The position numbers and the translations under genes were made by a program. DNA of 64,000 bases from an uncultured Paracoccaceae bacterium (GTDB taxonomy: Bacteria > Pseudomonadota > Alphaproteobacteria > Rhodobacterales > Rhodobacteraceae). Below are positions 8,333 to 17,480 of the stretch, piece by piece. The DNA lies in contig CANKVU010000010.1 of assembly GCA_947487205.1 (NCBI GenBank), positions 1-64,000 on the forward strand, in the 5' to 3' direction. Numbering within the stretch: position 1 is the first letter of the stretch; each line of letters starts with the position of its first letter. Under the pieces are notes generated by a model. It did not search any database. It saw only the letters and a program-made list of their open reading frames with translations, and had not been told where the DNA came from.

Positions 8333-10558
8333 ATGGACCGCGTCCCCCCCCTTCCCCCCCGTTTCTACCGTTTCACCGGGCGCGGAACGCGGATTCACGG
8401 CCTGCTCCTTCTTGCGATCGTGCTTGCCGGGGCAGTCGTCGTCGGCCTGACCCTGCGCGCCGCGACGGAGCAGATCGACCATCTGAGCAGGGCCAGGGCC
8501 GAGGCTGTGGAATTCGGCCTCATCGAATTCGACGCGGAGTTTCAGCGCCTGCGACTGGCGCTCAGGACGGCAGCGGCCAATCCGCATCCGGATCTCGCTC
8601 CCGCAAGACTGGCTTTCGACCTGTTCCAGAGCCGGAGCGGCATCGTCCAACACGGCCGACTGTTCGAGCCGGTGCGATCCACCTCCGACTTCGCCGCGGC
8701 CAGCCGGGACATCGCCGCGTTCCTCGACCGGACGGCACCCCGGATGGAGGGGTCCGATGCGGACCTCATCCGCGACCTCGGCGAAATCGCCGCCGACGCC
8801 GAGGCGCTTGCCGACGACGTGCACCGGTTCACCATCGCCGGGCTCGACCTGTTCTCCAGCATCAGCGACATCCAGCGCCAGAGAGCGCAGGACGTCCTGG
8901 TCCGCATGGCCGCCATCCTTCTCTGCGTGTTCGCGGGCCTTGTGGTCCTGGTAATCTGGCTGTCCCGCCTGCTCCACACCAGCCGGTTGAACGCCGCCAG
9001 GATTCTCGATGCCGCCAAGCGGCACGAGGCCATCGTCGCCACCTCGACCGACGGCATCGTGCTGGCCGACCACGACGGTCGCATCATCGAGACCAACGCG
9101 GCCACCCAAAGGATGTTCGGCCGTGGCGCGGAGGCGCTTCGCGATATGGCTCTATCGGATCTCGTCCTGCCCGACCCCGACCAGGCCGACACCCTGCTCC
9201 GCATGTTCTCCCATGCCTCCGACGGCACCGCGCCGTCCGGATCGGAGCGGCGGGTCGAACTCGTCGCGGCGACGCCGGCGGGGCGCCCCTTCCCCGTCGA
9301 GATCTCCGTCAACCGGGCCGAGATGGATCGGCGCACGCTCTTCGTCGTCTTCTTCCGCGACATCTCGAAGCGCAAGGCGGCCGAAGGCGCCCTGACCGCC
9401 GCCCGCGATCGCGCCGAGGCCGGCGAACGCAGCAAGGCGCGGTTCCTCGCGGTCATGAGCCACGAGATGCGCACGCCGCTGAACGGCCTGCTCGGCAGCA
9501 TCCAGCTTCTCCACAACGACGACCTGCCCCCCGAGCAGCAGGAATGCATCAAGACGATCCGCACGTCGGGCCGCCACCTCCTGGACCTCGTCAACGACGT
9601 GCTGGACCTTTCGCGGCTCGACAGCGGCGAGGAACGGGTTCGCCGCGAGCCGACCGATCCCGCGGCGCTCGTCACCGACGTCATCGATACCTTGCGACCG
9701 CTCGCCCGCGAAGGGGGCATCGACCTCGGCTGGTGCTGGGTCGGCGAGGCGCGCGATCGGCTGGCGCTCGACCGGCAGCGCCTGCGGCAGGTTCTCGTCA
9801 ACATCGTGGGCAACGCGATCAAGTTCACCGCCGAGGGGCGCGTGCTGGTGGAACTGCAAAATGCCACCGCCGGCGACCTGGAGATTCGGATCGCCGATAC
9901 CGGGATCGGCATGTCCCCCGACGACCTCGACCGCATCTTCGACGATTTCGAGCGCCTCGACGCGAGCTATGCCCGGCGCGCCGAGGGGACCGGGCTCGGG
10001 CTGGGGATCTGCCGCCGCCTGATGACGATCATGGGCGGAGAGATCGGCGTCGAAAGCCGCCCCGGCGCGGGAAGCACGTTCACCCTCCGCCTGCCGACGG
10101 AAGGCCCGCGGACGCAGGGCTGGCACGATCCCGAGCCGGATGGCGATGCCGCCGGGGAGCGCCCGATGGCGATCCTCGTCGTGGACGACAACGCCGTGAA
10201 CCGGTTCATCCTCCGGGCCATGCTGCAGAAGATGGGGCACGAGGTGATAGAGGCGGTCGATGCGCGCAGCGGGATCGACGTGATCGGGGCCCGTCCCCTC
10301 GACCTCGTGATGATGGACATCTCGATGCCGGACATGGACGGCATGGAGGCGACGCGCCGCATTCGATCCGATATCGCGCGCGGCGGCGAACTGCCCATCG
10401 TCGCGGTGACCGCCCATGCCCTCCCGCCAGAGATCGCCGCGTTCGAGGCGGCCGGCATGGACGCCGTCATTTCCAAGCCGGTCGAGCGCGCGCAACTCCG
10501 CGACGTGATCGCTCATCTCGCCGGCGGCCGGCCGGGCGGCGGCCGCGTATCCGCGTGA
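8333..10558 (+). CDS. Membrane hybrid sensor histidine kinase / response regulator
   Basis: 741 residues. Two membrane helices (about 23-43 and 195-217) flank an all-helical periplasmic sensor region. A PAS domain (about 230-350, HDGRIIETNAATQRMFGRG) follows, then HisKA with VMSHEMRTPLNG (phospho-acceptor His377). HATPase_c has the N-box NIVGNAIKFTAEG and G-boxes DTGIGM and GTGLGLGI. A C-terminal receiver domain has LVMMDISMPDMDG, with phospho-acceptor Asp662. There is no HPt domain, so phosphate must pass to a separate phosphotransfer protein or regulator. The stimulus is unknown. It converges on the Lrp gene, leaving six bases between stops. Confidence 0.93.
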   Translation: MDRVPPLPPRFYRFTGRGTRIHGLLLLAIVLAGAVVVGLTLRAATEQIDHLSRARAEAVEFGLIEFDAEFQRLRLALRTAAANPHPDLAPARLAFDLFQSRSGIVQHGRLFEPVRSTSDFAAASRDIAAFLDRTAPRMEGSDADLIRDLGEIAADAEALADDVHRFTIAGLDLFSSISDIQRQRAQDVLVRMAAILLCVFAGLVVLVIWLSRLLHTSRLNAARILDAAKRHEAIVATSTDGIVLADHDGRIIETNAATQRMFGRGAEALRDMALSDLVLPDPDQADTLLRMFSHASDGTAPSGSERRVELVAATPAGRPFPVEISVNRAEMDRRTLFVVFFRDISKRKAAEGALTAARDRAEAGERSKARFLAVMSHEMRTPLNGLLGSIQLLHNDDLPPEQQECIKTIRTSGRHLLDLVNDVLDLSRLDSGEERVRREPTDPAALVTDVIDTLRPLAREGGIDLGWCWVGEARDRLALDRQRLRQVLVNIVGNAIKFTAEGRVLVELQNATAGDLEIRIADTGIGMSPDDLDRIFDDFERLDASYARRAEGTGLGLGICRRLMTIMGGEIGVESRPGAGSTFTLRLPTEGPRTQGWHDPEPDGDAAGERPMAILVVDDNAVNRFILRAMLQKMGHEVIEAVDARSGIDVIGARPLDLVMMDISMPDMDGMEATRRIRSDIARGGELPIVAVTAHALPPEIAAFEAAGMDAVISKPVERAQLRDVIAHLAGGRPGGGRVSA

Positions 10559-10564
10559 CGCCGC

Positions 10565-11026
10565 TCAGACCGGCAGCGCCGTGGTGAACTTGAGCTCCTC
10601 CATCGACAGGAGCGCCGTCACGTTGTGGATCCTCACTTCGGCGATGAGCGCCTGGTAGAACGTGTCGTAGGCCCGCGCATTCGACACCCGGACCTTGAGG
10701 ATGTAATCGATGTCGCCGGCCAGCCTGTGTGCCTCCTGGACCTCGGGGCGGGCGCGCAAAGCCGCGAGAAACCGGCGCTGCCATTCGGCATCGTGTTCGG
10801 CCGTGCGGATGAGCACGAAGAAGCACGCGTCGAATCCCAGTGCCTCGGGGTCGAGCAGGACGGTCTGCGGGCCGACGATCCCGGCCTCGCGCATCTTGCG
10901 GATCCGGTTCCAGACCGGCGTCTTGGACGACCCCACCTCGCGCGCGATCTCGTCGAGCGACTGCCCGGCGTCGCGTTGCAATTCGCGAAGGATCTTCCGA
11001 TCAAGCTCGTCGATGCGGACGGGCAT
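10565..11026 (-). CDS. Lrp/AsnC family transcriptional regulator
   Basis: 153 residues: an N-terminal winged helix-turn-helix (DELDRKILRELQRDAGQSLDEIAREVGS... with SKTPVWNRIRKM as recognition helix) and a C-terminal RAM effector domain. It is divergent from cysG, with 133 bases between the starts, so it very probably controls the sulfate-assimilation genes, and sulfur amino acids or their precursors are likely effectors; this is inferred from position. The ATG at 11026 is preceded by a GGGGGAG sequence; the more upstream ATG would add a non-homologous extension. Confidence 0.9.
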   Translation of the reverse strand: MPVRIDELDRKILRELQRDAGQSLDEIAREVGSSKTPVWNRIRKMREAGIVGPQTVLLDPEALGFDACFFVLIRTAEHDAEWQRRFLAALRARPEVQEAHRLAGDIDYILKVRVSNARAYDTFYQALIAEVRIHNVTALLSMEELKFTTALPV

Positions 11027-11159
11027 TCGCCACTCCCCCGGATTCTGGAACATGCGGCCCCCGCACCCGGACGGCAGGAACACGCGTCCTTATATACACC
11101 GATCCCCTGCACTGGGAAGGAAGGATGTTCTATCTGATGCAGAGGCAGGGAGTTCGCAG

Positions 11160-12551
11160 ATGCAGCACTTTCCGATCTTCATGGACCTGGCCGGTCACCG
11201 CGTGGTGCTCGCCGGGGGTTCCGATGCCGCCTTGGCGAAGCTGCGCCTGCTGTTGAAGACAGAGGCGCGGCTGACCGTCCTTGCCGCGGATCCCGCCCCC
11301 GAGATCGTGCGCTGGGCCGCCGAGGGGCGCCTGCGTCTGGTCCGCCGCGGTGTCGAGCCGGGCGACGCGCTGTGCGCGGCGCTGTTCTATGCCGCCACCG
11401 ACGACGACGCCGAGGATGCGCGCGCGGCCCGCCTGGCCCGCGCCGACGGGGCGCTCGTGAACATGGTCGACAACCTCGCCGGCTCGCAGTTCATCACCCC
11501 GGCGATCGTCGACCGCGATCCCGTGACCGTCGCCATCGGAACCGAGGGCGCGGCCCCGGTCCTCGCCCGCACCATCAAGCGCGAACTCGAAGAGCGCCTC
11601 TCCCCCGCTCTGGGAACCCTCGCCCGGATCGGCAAGGGGTTCCGGCACGCCGCCGAACGCCTGCCCTTCGGCCGTGCCCGGCGTGACTTCTGGGCCGATT
11701 ACTACGATCGGGCGGGGCCGCGCGCCCTGGCCGACGGGGGCGAGCCGGCGCTGATGCCGGCGCTCGATCGCCTGCTGGAGGATCACCTGGGGCGGACCGA
11801 CGCGCCCGGTCACGTGGTCTTCGTCGGCGCTGGGCCGGGCGATCCCGACCTTCTGACGATGAAGGCGCGCAAGGCGCTCGATACCGCGGACGTGGTGATC
11901 CACGACCGCCTGGTCACGCCGCAGATCCTCGAACTCGCACGGCGGGAGGCGTTGATCCTCGACGTGGGCAAGGAGGGGTTCGGCCCCCACACCGAGCAGG
12001 GCGACATCAATGCGCTCATCGTCGCGCATGTCCGGGCGGGCCAGCAGGTCGTGCGTCTGAAATCCGGCGATCCGACGATCTTCGGCCGCCTCGACGAAGA
12101 GATCGAGGCGATGGAGGGGGCGGGCCTCGACTGGTCGATCGTCCCGGGGATCACCGCCGCGTCGGCGTCGGTCGCCGCGATCGGCCAGAGCCTGACCCGG
12201 CGCGGCCGCAACGGCTCGGTCAGGCTCCTCACGGGGCACGACATGAAAGGCTTCGCCGATCACGACTGGGCGCAGCTTGCCCGCCCGGGCGAGGTCGCCG
12301 CGATCTACATGGGAAAGCGCGCCGCGCGCTTCCTGCAGGGGCGCCTTCTGATGCACGGGGCCGATCCGGCCACGCCGGTCACGGTGGTCGAAAACGCCTC
12401 GCGCGCGGACGAACGGCGCATCGCCACCACGCTCGGCCTACTGGAGCCGACCCTGACGGAGGCCAATCTCGGCGGTCCGGCCCTCGTCCTTTACGGCCTC
12501 GCCCCCCGCCGGGCAGCCGAAATGTCCATTCCCCTGCAGGAGGCGCTCTGA
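11160..12551 (+). CDS. cysG: Siroheme synthase CysG
   Basis: 463 residues. The N-terminal half is the precorrin-2 dehydrogenase/sirohydrochlorin ferrochelatase (MDLAGHRVVLAGG nucleotide-binding start, FITPAIVDRDPVTVAIGTEG). The C-terminal half is uroporphyrinogen-III C-methyltransferase (VFVGAGPGDPDLLTMKA, VVRLKSGDPTIFGR, VVENASR). It makes siroheme for the sulfite reductase encoded two genes downstream. It is the first gene of a tight operon; its stop overlaps the next start (TGATG). The TATATAC at about 11092-11098 is a possible -10 element. Confidence 0.95.
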   Translation: MQHFPIFMDLAGHRVVLAGGSDAALAKLRLLLKTEARLTVLAADPAPEIVRWAAEGRLRLVRRGVEPGDALCAALFYAATDDDAEDARAARLARADGALVNMVDNLAGSQFITPAIVDRDPVTVAIGTEGAAPVLARTIKRELEERLSPALGTLARIGKGFRHAAERLPFGRARRDFWADYYDRAGPRALADGGEPALMPALDRLLEDHLGRTDAPGHVVFVGAGPGDPDLLTMKARKALDTADVVIHDRLVTPQILELARREALILDVGKEGFGPHTEQGDINALIVAHVRAGQQVVRLKSGDPTIFGRLDEEIEAMEGAGLDWSIVPGITAASASVAAIGQSLTRRGRNGSVRLLTGHDMKGFADHDWAQLARPGEVAAIYMGKRAARFLQGRLLMHGADPATPVTVVENASRADERRIATTLGLLEPTLTEANLGGPALVLYGLAPRRAAEMSIPLQEAL

Positions 12552-12850
12552 TGCCCCGGAAGTTCACCCCCAAGGTCGTCACCGCCAACCGCCTGATCGA
12601 GGGCGACGCGGTCTGGCTCACCGCCGGGGATACGTGGTCGCCGGAGATGGGCGACGCCGAGCTGATCGAGGACGAGGCGGTGGCCCAGGAGCGGCTGATC
12701 CATGCCCAGTCCCAGCCCGGCGTCGTCGTCGGCGCCTATCTTGCGGATGCGGTGGCCGGGCCCGACGGGCCGGAGCCGACCCACTTCCGGGAGGCCTTCC
12801 GGACCAGGGGGCCATCCAACTACTTCCACGGCAAGCAGGAATCGGCCTGA
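12551..12850 (+). CDS. DUF2849 family protein
   Basis: 99-residue protein of the DUF2849 family, known from alphaproteobacterial cysG-cysI operons. It begins MPRKFTPKVVTANRL and has the segment DAVWLTAGDTWSPEMGDAE, with no membrane helix or signal peptide. It is coupled to cysG (TGATG) and followed after 28 bases by cysI, so a role in assembling or supporting sulfite reductase is plausible but not shown. Confidence 0.88.
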   Translation: MPRKFTPKVVTANRLIEGDAVWLTAGDTWSPEMGDAELIEDEAVAQERLIHAQSQPGVVVGAYLADAVAGPDGPEPTHFREAFRTRGPSNYFHGKQESA

Positions 12851-12878
12851 GCCGGTCCGCCTCCCGAAGGAGCAATCC

Positions 12879-14552
12879 ATGTATACCTACACCGATTTCG
12901 ACGAGGCCTTCGTGCGCGAGCGCGTGGCCCAGTTCCGCGCTCAGGTGGAGCGCCGGATCGACGGCAGCCTGACCGAAGACGAGTTCAAGCCCCTGCGGCT
13001 GATGAACGGGCTCTACCTGCAGCTTCACGCCTACATGCTGCGCGTGGCGATCCCCTACGGCACGATCAGCGCCGCGCAGATGCGGCAGCTCGCCTACATC
13101 GCCGATCGCTGGGATCGGGGCTACGGCCATTTCACGACCCGTCAGAACATCCAGTACAACTGGCCCAAGCTCAAGGACATCCCCGATATCCTCGACGCCC
13201 TGGCCGACGTGCAGATGCACGCGATCCAGACCTCCGGCAACACGATCCGCAACGTGACCGCCGACCATTTCGCCGGCGCCGCGAAGGACGAGATCGCCGA
13301 TCCGCGCCCCTATGCGGAACTGCTGCGGCAATGGTCGACCGACCATGCGGAGTTCCAGTTCCTGCCGCGCAAGTTCAAGATCGCGGTGACCGGCTGCGCG
13401 CATGACCGGGCCGTGATCAAGGCGCATGACATCGGCCTGCAGATCGTCGAGCGGGATGGCGAGATCGGGTTCCGGGTGCTCGTCGGCGGCGGGCTGGGCC
13501 GGACGCCGATGATCGGGCAGGTGGTGCGCGACTTCCTCCCCGAGGCGGATTTGCTGCCCTATGTCGAGGCGATCGTCAGCGTCTACAACCTGCTCGGCCG
13601 CCGGGACAACAAGTTCAAGGCGCGGATCAAGATCACCGTCCACGAGACCGGCATCGAGGAGATCCGCCGCCTGGTGGAGGCCCGTTTCGCCGAGGTGCGG
13701 CCCGCCTTCACCGGGGTCGATCAGCAGATCCTGGGAGGGATTCGCGCACAATTCGCAGCGCCGGATTTCGACGCCCTCCCCGTCGACGGGTTCGAGGCGG
13801 CCCGCGCCGAGGACCCGGTCTTCCGTGCCTGGGTCGATACCAATATCGCCCCGCATCGGCGCGACGACCACGCCATCGTGTCGGTCTCGCTCAAGACGCC
13901 GGGACAGACACCGGGCGACGCGAGTTCCGCGCAGATGGAGGTTCTCGCCGCGCTGGCCGAGGCCTATGCCTATGACGAGCTGCGGATCAGCCACGAGCAG
14001 AACGTGATCCTGCCCAACGTTCCCCGCGCCCATCTCCGCGAGGTCCACCGCGCCTTGAAGGAAGCGGGGCTGGCCACGGCGAATATCGGGCTCGTCTCCG
14101 ACATCATCGCCTGCCCGGGCATGGATTACTGCGCGCTGGCCACCGCCCGCTCGATCCCCGTCGCCAAGGAGATCGCGACCCGGTTCGAGGACCTGAAGAT
14201 GGAGCACGAGATCGGCCCGTTGAAGATCAAGATCTCGGGCTGCATCAACGCGTGCGGCCACCACCACGTGGGTCATATCGGCATCCTCGGGCTCGACCGC
14301 GCGGGGGTGGAAAACTACCAGATCACCCTCGGCGGCGACGGCTCCGAAGAGGCGACCATCGGCACCCGCACCGGCCCCGGCTTCGCCTACGACGAGATCG
14401 TGCCGGCGATCGAGCGGATCCTGAAAAAGTACGTGGAGATCCGCGAAAGCGCGGAGGAGACCTTCCTGCTGACCTACCGGCGCGCCGGAATGGACCCGTT
14501 CAAGGCCGCGCTCTACCCCGACAAGGAAAAGGAGCGTGCACATGCGGCATGA
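12879..14552 (+). CDS. cysI: Assimilatory sulfite (nitrite/sulfite) reductase hemoprotein
   Basis: 557-residue siroheme/[4Fe-4S] reductase converting sulfite to sulfide with six electrons. It has the duplicated NIR_SIR architecture. The N-terminal half has GHFTTRQNIQYNWPKL and NTIRNVTADHFAGA. The cluster ligands are in the C-terminal half: CPGMDYC, then SGCINACGHHHVGH. The length and the absence of a flavoprotein CysJ nearby suggest ferredoxin as electron donor, consistent with the Fpr gene four genes on. A Shine-Dalgarno AAGGAG precedes the ATG. Its last 11 bases overlap cysH. Confidence 0.94.
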   Translation: MYTYTDFDEAFVRERVAQFRAQVERRIDGSLTEDEFKPLRLMNGLYLQLHAYMLRVAIPYGTISAAQMRQLAYIADRWDRGYGHFTTRQNIQYNWPKLKDIPDILDALADVQMHAIQTSGNTIRNVTADHFAGAAKDEIADPRPYAELLRQWSTDHAEFQFLPRKFKIAVTGCAHDRAVIKAHDIGLQIVERDGEIGFRVLVGGGLGRTPMIGQVVRDFLPEADLLPYVEAIVSVYNLLGRRDNKFKARIKITVHETGIEEIRRLVEARFAEVRPAFTGVDQQILGGIRAQFAAPDFDALPVDGFEAARAEDPVFRAWVDTNIAPHRRDDHAIVSVSLKTPGQTPGDASSAQMEVLAALAEAYAYDELRISHEQNVILPNVPRAHLREVHRALKEAGLATANIGLVSDIIACPGMDYCALATARSIPVAKEIATRFEDLKMEHEIGPLKIKISGCINACGHHHVGHIGILGLDRAGVENYQITLGGDGSEEATIGTRTGPGFAYDEIVPAIERILKKYVEIRESAEETFLLTYRRAGMDPFKAALYPDKEKERAHAA

Positions 14553-15297
14553 TCCTCAGATCGTCCCGATCGCCGAGCGCGTGGCGGACCTGAACCGCCG
14601 CTATGCCCACCACGCGGCCATCGACGTCCTGCGCCACGCGCTGAAGGACCCCGCCGTGGGGCGGACCGCCATGGTGTCGTCCTTCGGCGCCGAATCCGTG
14701 GCCCTGCTTCATCTCGTGGCCGTGGTCGACCCGACCACGCCGGTCCTGTTTCTCGACACCGAGATGCTGTTCGCCGAGACGCTCGACTACCAGCGCAAGG
14801 TGGCGGCCAGGCTCGGCCTGACGGATGTCCGCGTCCTGCATCCGGACCGCGAGGATGCCGCCCGGCTCGATCCGGACGGCCTTCTGCACCGGTCCGATCC
14901 CGATGCCTGCTGCAACTTCCGCAAGACGGTGCCGCTGGCCCGCGCGCTCGACGGGTTCGACGCCTGGATCACCGGCCGCAAGCGCTTCCAGGGCGGCGCC
15001 CGCACCTCGCTCGACTTCTTCGAGGAAGAGGACGCGACCGGGCGGATCAAGGTGAACCCGCTCGTCCACTGGGAGCGGGGCGACGTACACGATTATATGG
15101 AGAACAACAGGCTGCCGAAGCATCCGCTCGTCTCCAAAGGGTATCCCTCGATCGGCTGCGAACCCTGCACCTCGCGGGTGGCCCCCGGCGAGGATCCGCG
15201 CGCCGGACGCTGGCGCGGCCAAGACAAGGCCGAATGCGGCATCCATTTCGTCAACGGCAAGATGGTTCGGGGCCCGCTGAAGGAGGATGCGGCATGA
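14542..15297 (+). CDS. cysH: Adenylyl-sulfate (APS) reductase, assimilatory
   Basis: 251 residues. It reduces activated sulfate to sulfite. The paired cysteines CC at 123-124 and CEPC at 206-209 bind a [4Fe-4S] cluster, which marks the APS-using type rather than the PAPS-using enteric type; the catalytic cysteine is in ECGIHF (Cys232). The SSFGAESVALLH P-loop-like motif is near the N-terminus. I use the ATG at 14542 (GGAG seven bases upstream) instead of a GTG six bases earlier that is too close to the ribosome binding site. Confidence 0.94.
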   Translation: MRHDPQIVPIAERVADLNRRYAHHAAIDVLRHALKDPAVGRTAMVSSFGAESVALLHLVAVVDPTTPVLFLDTEMLFAETLDYQRKVAARLGLTDVRVLHPDREDAARLDPDGLLHRSDPDACCNFRKTVPLARALDGFDAWITGRKRFQGGARTSLDFFEEEDATGRIKVNPLVHWERGDVHDYMENNRLPKHPLVSKGYPSIGCEPCTSRVAPGEDPRAGRWRGQDKAECGIHFVNGKMVRGPLKEDAA

Positions 15298-15713
15298 GCG
15301 TGATCGTCACCGATAGCGGTTTCGCAGCCGATGACTGGACGGCGGGCTACACCCCCGTGCAGGATTTCCCCTCGGACGAGGCGGGCCGCGGCCTGGCCCT
15401 CGACCTTCCCTCCGACGCGGACCCGACCGCCCTGTCGGGCCGCCTCGGCGGCGTGGCGATGGTGCGCGTGGATTTCCCCTCCTCCGCCGACGGGCGCGGC
15501 TTCACCATCGCGCGGCAACTCCGGCGGCAGGGATACGATGGCCGGTTGCGGGCGAAAGGTCACGTGATCGCCGATCAATACGCCATGGCGCGCCGGGCGG
15601 GCTTCGACGAGGTCGAGATCGACGACGATCTCGCCCGCCGCCAGCCCGAGGAGCAGTGGCGCGCCCGCGCCGACTGGACCGCGCACGATTACCAGGCGCG
15701 CCTGCGCGGCTGA
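15294..15713 (+). CDS. DUF934 family protein (sulfur-assimilation operon)
   Basis: 139 residues, DUF934 family, whose members sit beside cysH and cysI in proteobacteria and are sometimes described as oxidoreductase-like. Visible features are the segment VAMVRVDFPSSADGRGFTIA and LRAKGHVIADQYAMARRAGFDEVEI, without cysteine clusters. The ATG overlaps the cysH stop (ATGA). An accessory role in sulfite reduction is inferred from the operon only. Confidence 0.88.
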   Translation: MSVIVTDSGFAADDWTAGYTPVQDFPSDEAGRGLALDLPSDADPTALSGRLGGVAMVRVDFPSSADGRGFTIARQLRRQGYDGRLRAKGHVIADQYAMARRAGFDEVEIDDDLARRQPEEQWRARADWTAHDYQARLRG

Positions 15714-15779
15714 ACGCCGTCTTTTCCCCCTCACGACCACACGTTACAGAAGGCCGGATCCGAAGCCGGAAATGCGACC

Positions 15780-16598
15780 ATGAACCAGATGAGCACCGTC
15801 AGCCCCGCCAAGCCCAAGACGCTGCCCGATGCGCAGACCGTCCTCAGCGTCACCCACTGGACCGACCGCCTGTTCTCGTTCCGGGTGTCCCGCCCGCCGA
15901 GCCTGCGGTTCCGCTCCGGTGAATTCGTGATGATCGGCCTTTTGAAGGAGGACGGCAAGCCGCTCCTGCGGGCCTATTCCATCGCCTCGCCCTCGTGGGA
16001 CGACGAGCTCGAATTCTATTCGATCAAGGTCGAGGACGGGCCGCTGACCTCGCGGCTTCAGCACATCGAACCGGGCGACCAGATCATCCTCAGGCCGAAA
16101 CCCGTCGGCACGCTCGTGCACGATGCCCTCCTGCCGGGCAAGCGGCTGTGGTTCTTCTCTACCGGAACCGGCATCGCGCCCTTCGCAAGCCTGATCCGCG
16201 AGCCGCAGACCTACGAGGATTACGACGAGGTCATCCTGACCCATACCTGCCGCAACACGGCCGAACTGGAATACGGGCGCCGTCTCGTCGAGCACGTGAA
16301 ATCGGACGAGACGATGCGGGAACTGACCGAGGGGGGCGTCGATCGGCTCCGCTACTACCCCACCACCACGCAGGAGGTGAGCGGGAAGATGGGACGGATC
16401 ACCGACCTTCTCCGGTCTGGGGAATTGTTCGAGGATCTTGGTCTCGCCGGGATGGACCCGCAGACGGATCGCGCCATGGTCTGCGGATCGATCGGCCTCA
16501 ACACCGATCTCAAGGTCATCCTCGAAGGGTTCGGCCTGCGCGAGGGGGCGAACAGCGACCCCGCCGAATACGTCGTCGAAAAGGCGTTCGTCGGCTGA
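15780..16598 (+). CDS. fpr: Ferredoxin-NADP+ reductase
   Basis: 272-residue FAD enzyme of the bacterial subclass-I Fpr type. The FAD-binding motif is RAYSIASPSWDDELEFYSIKV split by its usual loop; the NADP-binding motif is STGTGIAPFASLI; the C-terminus ends VVEKAFVG, as typical of the subclass. It exchanges electrons between NADPH and ferredoxin/flavodoxin. The 66-base gap after DUF934 suggests its own promoter or a loose operon; position beside cysI suggests it feeds sulfite reduction. Confidence 0.94.
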   Translation: MNQMSTVSPAKPKTLPDAQTVLSVTHWTDRLFSFRVSRPPSLRFRSGEFVMIGLLKEDGKPLLRAYSIASPSWDDELEFYSIKVEDGPLTSRLQHIEPGDQIILRPKPVGTLVHDALLPGKRLWFFSTGTGIAPFASLIREPQTYEDYDEVILTHTCRNTAELEYGRRLVEHVKSDETMRELTEGGVDRLRYYPTTTQEVSGKMGRITDLLRSGELFEDLGLAGMDPQTDRAMVCGSIGLNTDLKVILEGFGLREGANSDPAEYVVEKAFVG

Positions 16599-16604
16599 CT
16601 GGCT

Positions 16605-17123
16605 CTAGCCGGAAATCAGCGCGTCGCGTACCTCGCGGATGATTTCGTCCCGCTGCGCGATGCCCTCTCCGTCCTCCAGCGTCTGGACGCGTTCGACGAG
16701 CGCGTCCTTGCGCCCCTGGTCGAGGTCGGAGGCGCGGATCGCCGCGATCACGCGGGCGCTGTCCCAGGATTCGGGCGTCAGCAGATCGTCGACGGTCTGG
16801 TCGCCATCCGCGAGGGCCCCCGTGACCCCGGCCTCGTCTGCGGCCGATTGGGCCGTGTCCTCGGCGGCCTGAGAGGGAGACTCTCCCGATCGTGCCGCCT
16901 CCGTGGCGGCATCCGATGCCTCGTTCGATGCCGCGCCCGTGTCGGAGGTCGCCGTCTCGGTGGCGCTCGAACTTGATGTACCGGTTTCTTCCGCACCCCC
17001 GCCCTGTGCGGACGAGGTCTCGGCCGTCTCCGAGCCGGCTTCCGTTTCAGAATCGTCCTGGCACCCGGCCAGGACGAGTCCGATGCTCAGGAAAGCGGCC
17101 GTCCATGCCGATCGTCCTGCCAT
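16605..17123 (-). CDS. Acidic Ser/Thr/Ala-rich lipoprotein, unknown function
   Basis: 172 residues from the ATG at 17123 (AAGGGAG about seven bases upstream). A further in-frame ATG at 17141 overlaps the stop of the small lipoprotein gene (TAATG) and could also be used by coupling. The signal peptide ends LVLAGC; the following roughly 80 residues are a low-complexity linker of Glu, Ser, Thr, Ala and Gly. A small C-terminal segment (about 110-172; [21 protein letters not shown]) looks folded and may be helical. No family recognised. Confidence 0.75.
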   Translation of the reverse strand: MAGRSAWTAAFLSIGLVLAGCQDDSETEAGSETAETSSAQGGGAEETGTSSSSATETATSDTGAASNEASDAATEAARSGESPSQAAEDTAQSAADEAGVTGALADGDQTVDDLLTPESWDSARVIAAIRASDLDQGRKDALVERVQTLEDGEGIAQRDEIIREVRDALISG

Positions 17124-17140
17124 GGCGGCCACTCCCTTCA

Positions 17141-17317
17141 TTACTGCGACTCGCTACCGCCGTCGGTTTCCTCACCGGAGGACATGTCGGAGCCGGATTC
17201 GCTCTCCTCGGTCGAGGTCTCGCTCTCGGTCGCCTCGTCGCCACCGTCGTCTTGGCAGGCGGCGAGCAGGAACCCCGAGGCGAGAAGGGCAAAGATGGAA
17301 GTCAGTCGCGTGGTCAT
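17141..17317 (-). CDS. Small acidic lipoprotein (58 residues)
   Basis: Start ATG at 17315-17317, preceded by AGGAGGGT-like sequence (complement of gaccctcctt). The peptide starts [21 protein letters not shown], so the lipobox LAAC places the lipidated Cys at residue 21. The mature part is only 38 residues and almost entirely Asp, Glu, Ser, Thr and Gly. Like the next gene, it continues with CQDD, and its TAA overlaps that gene's first possible ATG. The two appear to be a co-transcribed lipoprotein pair. Function unknown. Confidence 0.65.
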   Translation of the reverse strand: MTTRLTSIFALLASGFLLAACQDDGGDEATESETSTEESESGSDMSSGEETDGGSESQ

Positions 17318-17415
17318 GGAGACCCTCCTTCTAGGTTACGACAGGCCGACTCCCGCGGGCCCCGTTTGGTTCCTGAGACGGGATTGCGGCAGGCGGTTTC
17401 CCGCCGTCTTGCATC

Positions 17416-17444
17416 TTGAAGAAAGGTCCGGCGGCGGCTATCTT
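17416..17444 (+). promoter_or_regulatory. Sigma-70 type promoter of infC
   Basis: TTGAAG at 17416-17421 and TATCTT at 17439-17444 with 17 bases between; transcription would begin near 17451, about 30 bases upstream of the infC start. It lies just downstream of the divergent lipoprotein pair. Confidence 0.45.
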
Positions 17445-17480
17445 TGCGCTCCGGACGAACCCCATGGAAGGACCACACCC

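Noticed and set aside
11046-11130. GAACAT and ATGTTC halves around the Lrp-cysG start region as an operator
   Set aside because: Half-sites about 75 bases apart and no flanking symmetry.
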